From the NCBI GenBank assembly GCA_963575745.1, contig CAUYUJ010020615.1:1133736-1197735 (forward strand): a stretch of 64,000 bases of DNA, written 5' to 3'. The notes below the pieces were generated by a model. It ran no database searches and was not told the DNA's origin. It worked only from the letters and a program-made list of their open reading frames with translations. The DNA is from Prorocentrum cordatum. Taxonomy: Eukaryota > Sar > Dinophyceae > Prorocentrales > Prorocentraceae. The position numbers were made by a program, and so were the translations under genes. Of this stretch, positions 63,135 through 64,000 are shown one piece after another. The stretch's first letter is position 1. Each line of letters opens with the position of its first letter.

Positions 63135-64000
63135 CGCTGCAGCAAGCAACTCGACTGGCCCAGGCCGAATCTTTCTAGCGCAGCCACCCTGTGAGCGACA
63201 AGACCGGAGACGAAGGAGCCCACCAACCTACGACACAACTCCATCGAAAAAGGCTCAGCAGTCTTATCGAGGAGCTTCCCATCCCCGCAACCTTCGAAGA
63301 TCTCATGACATGTGGCCGCGCGATCGCAAATACCATGCTTGGTCGAACAGTGACAAGCGGCATCATCATGTCGAAGAGACATTAATAATATGCGGGTGCG
63401 CTTCTTTCAAGGCCTCCCGAACATGCAGAAATCAGCGTAGATGATAATAGGCTCGGACAGGTTGGCTACGCGGGGCATCTGACGGGGTCGTCCACACCAT
63501 CGAACTGCGCAGATTTTCAAGAGGGACAGGCATCGAAAGACGGCGAAACAACAACATAAGAAAAACAACGAACTCCATCTATATATTACCGATGTCCACC
63601 TTGCGTTGGAAATTGGCCCCAATCCTCCAGTAATCCGATGATCTGCTCAGTCGACCTCGACGGCCCTGGACCCGAACGGGTAGCACGTCTAGCCATCGAC
63701 CACAAGTTACAGGGTAGACCGACCCACAGCGCTGCGATAAAACCTGACATCGTCCAACCACAAAATACTGACTGGCACTTCCTGATCAAAGGGTCGAATT
63801 AACCCCCACGAATGACATCCCATTCAAAAATCAAAACATTTGAGACAGCAGCTTCTCTCCTCCAGGAACGCGAGCAAGCACCTGGTCCACTGAACAATTC
63901 AAGCGCCACCCCTCTGGGGCAGCGGGTGGCTGCCGCCATCGGGAGGTGCTGCAATGGGTCGCGGAAAGAAACTCGCGAGCCTTCACGGCTGCCTCCAGCT
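63135..64000. other. Window end, no firm gene
   Basis: A 54-codon plus-strand ORF at 63638-63802 (VDLDGPGPERVARLAIDH, later KPDIVQPQNTDWHFLIKG) has ordinary protein composition but no recognisable domain or partner exon. No repeat was noticed. A gene may extend beyond the window. Confidence 0.25.

Overview
The window looks like nuclear DNA of a dinoflagellate. The evidence is a genomic relic of the dinoflagellate trans-spliced leader (20 contiguous matching bases, minus strand, 32174-32193), a Mei2-like RRM gene of a type greatly expanded in dinoflagellates, a decayed array of 35-residue PPR repeats in the dinoflagellate style, several retroelement classes, very low gene density, GC-rich sequence and long tracts of satellite and trinucleotide repeat. 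No rRNA, tRNA or CRISPR array was recognised.

Layout. 1-3.9 kb: repeats, including a 590-bp CA/CGCA tract. 3.9-9.6 kb: a broken LTR retrotransposon (LTR-like direct repeats, a tRNA-Met-like primer site, gag, CCHC knuckle, aspartic protease, a methyltransferase-like domain, an integrase zinc domain). 9.6-10.6 kb: GC-rich foldback DNA. 10.6-16.8 kb: a LINE-type element with an Arg/Ser-rich first ORF, an APE-type endonuclease and a reverse transcriptase, interrupted by one in-frame TAA. 17.0-18.4 kb: a PPR pseudogene. 18.4-30 kb: mostly intergenic repeats, including a 12-unit 73-bp satellite and nested inverted repeats. 30.0-32.2 kb: an intact intronless Mei2-like gene that is a processed retrocopy, with spliced leader at the 5' end, A tract at the 3' end and a 19-bp target duplication. 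33.7-35.7 kb: an intact ORF of seven tandem ~83-100 residue modules that I do not recognise. 35.9-39.5 kb: satellites. 39.6-42.5 kb: a frameshifted gene of unknown function interrupted by a 382-bp introner-like insertion. 44.9-51.4 kb: a nearly complete tyrosine-recombinase (DIRS/Ngaro-class) retrotransposon with split direct repeats, gag-like, RT/RNase H, recombinase and methyltransferase coding regions. 51.4-64 kb: tandem repeats, microsatellites and a large inverted-repeat structure around 56.7-58.4 kb.

How they fit together. Almost everything recognisable is retroelement machinery or its product. The LINE-type activity that makes poly(A) retrocopies with ~20-bp target duplications would account for the Mei2-like retrogene. 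Two unrelated retroelements (LTR type and tyrosine-recombinase type) each carry a methyltransferase-like domain. The only ORFs that look intact and host-like are the Mei2-like retrogene and the seven-module protein. Frameshifts are common elsewhere; most look like decay, but some could be assembly indels.
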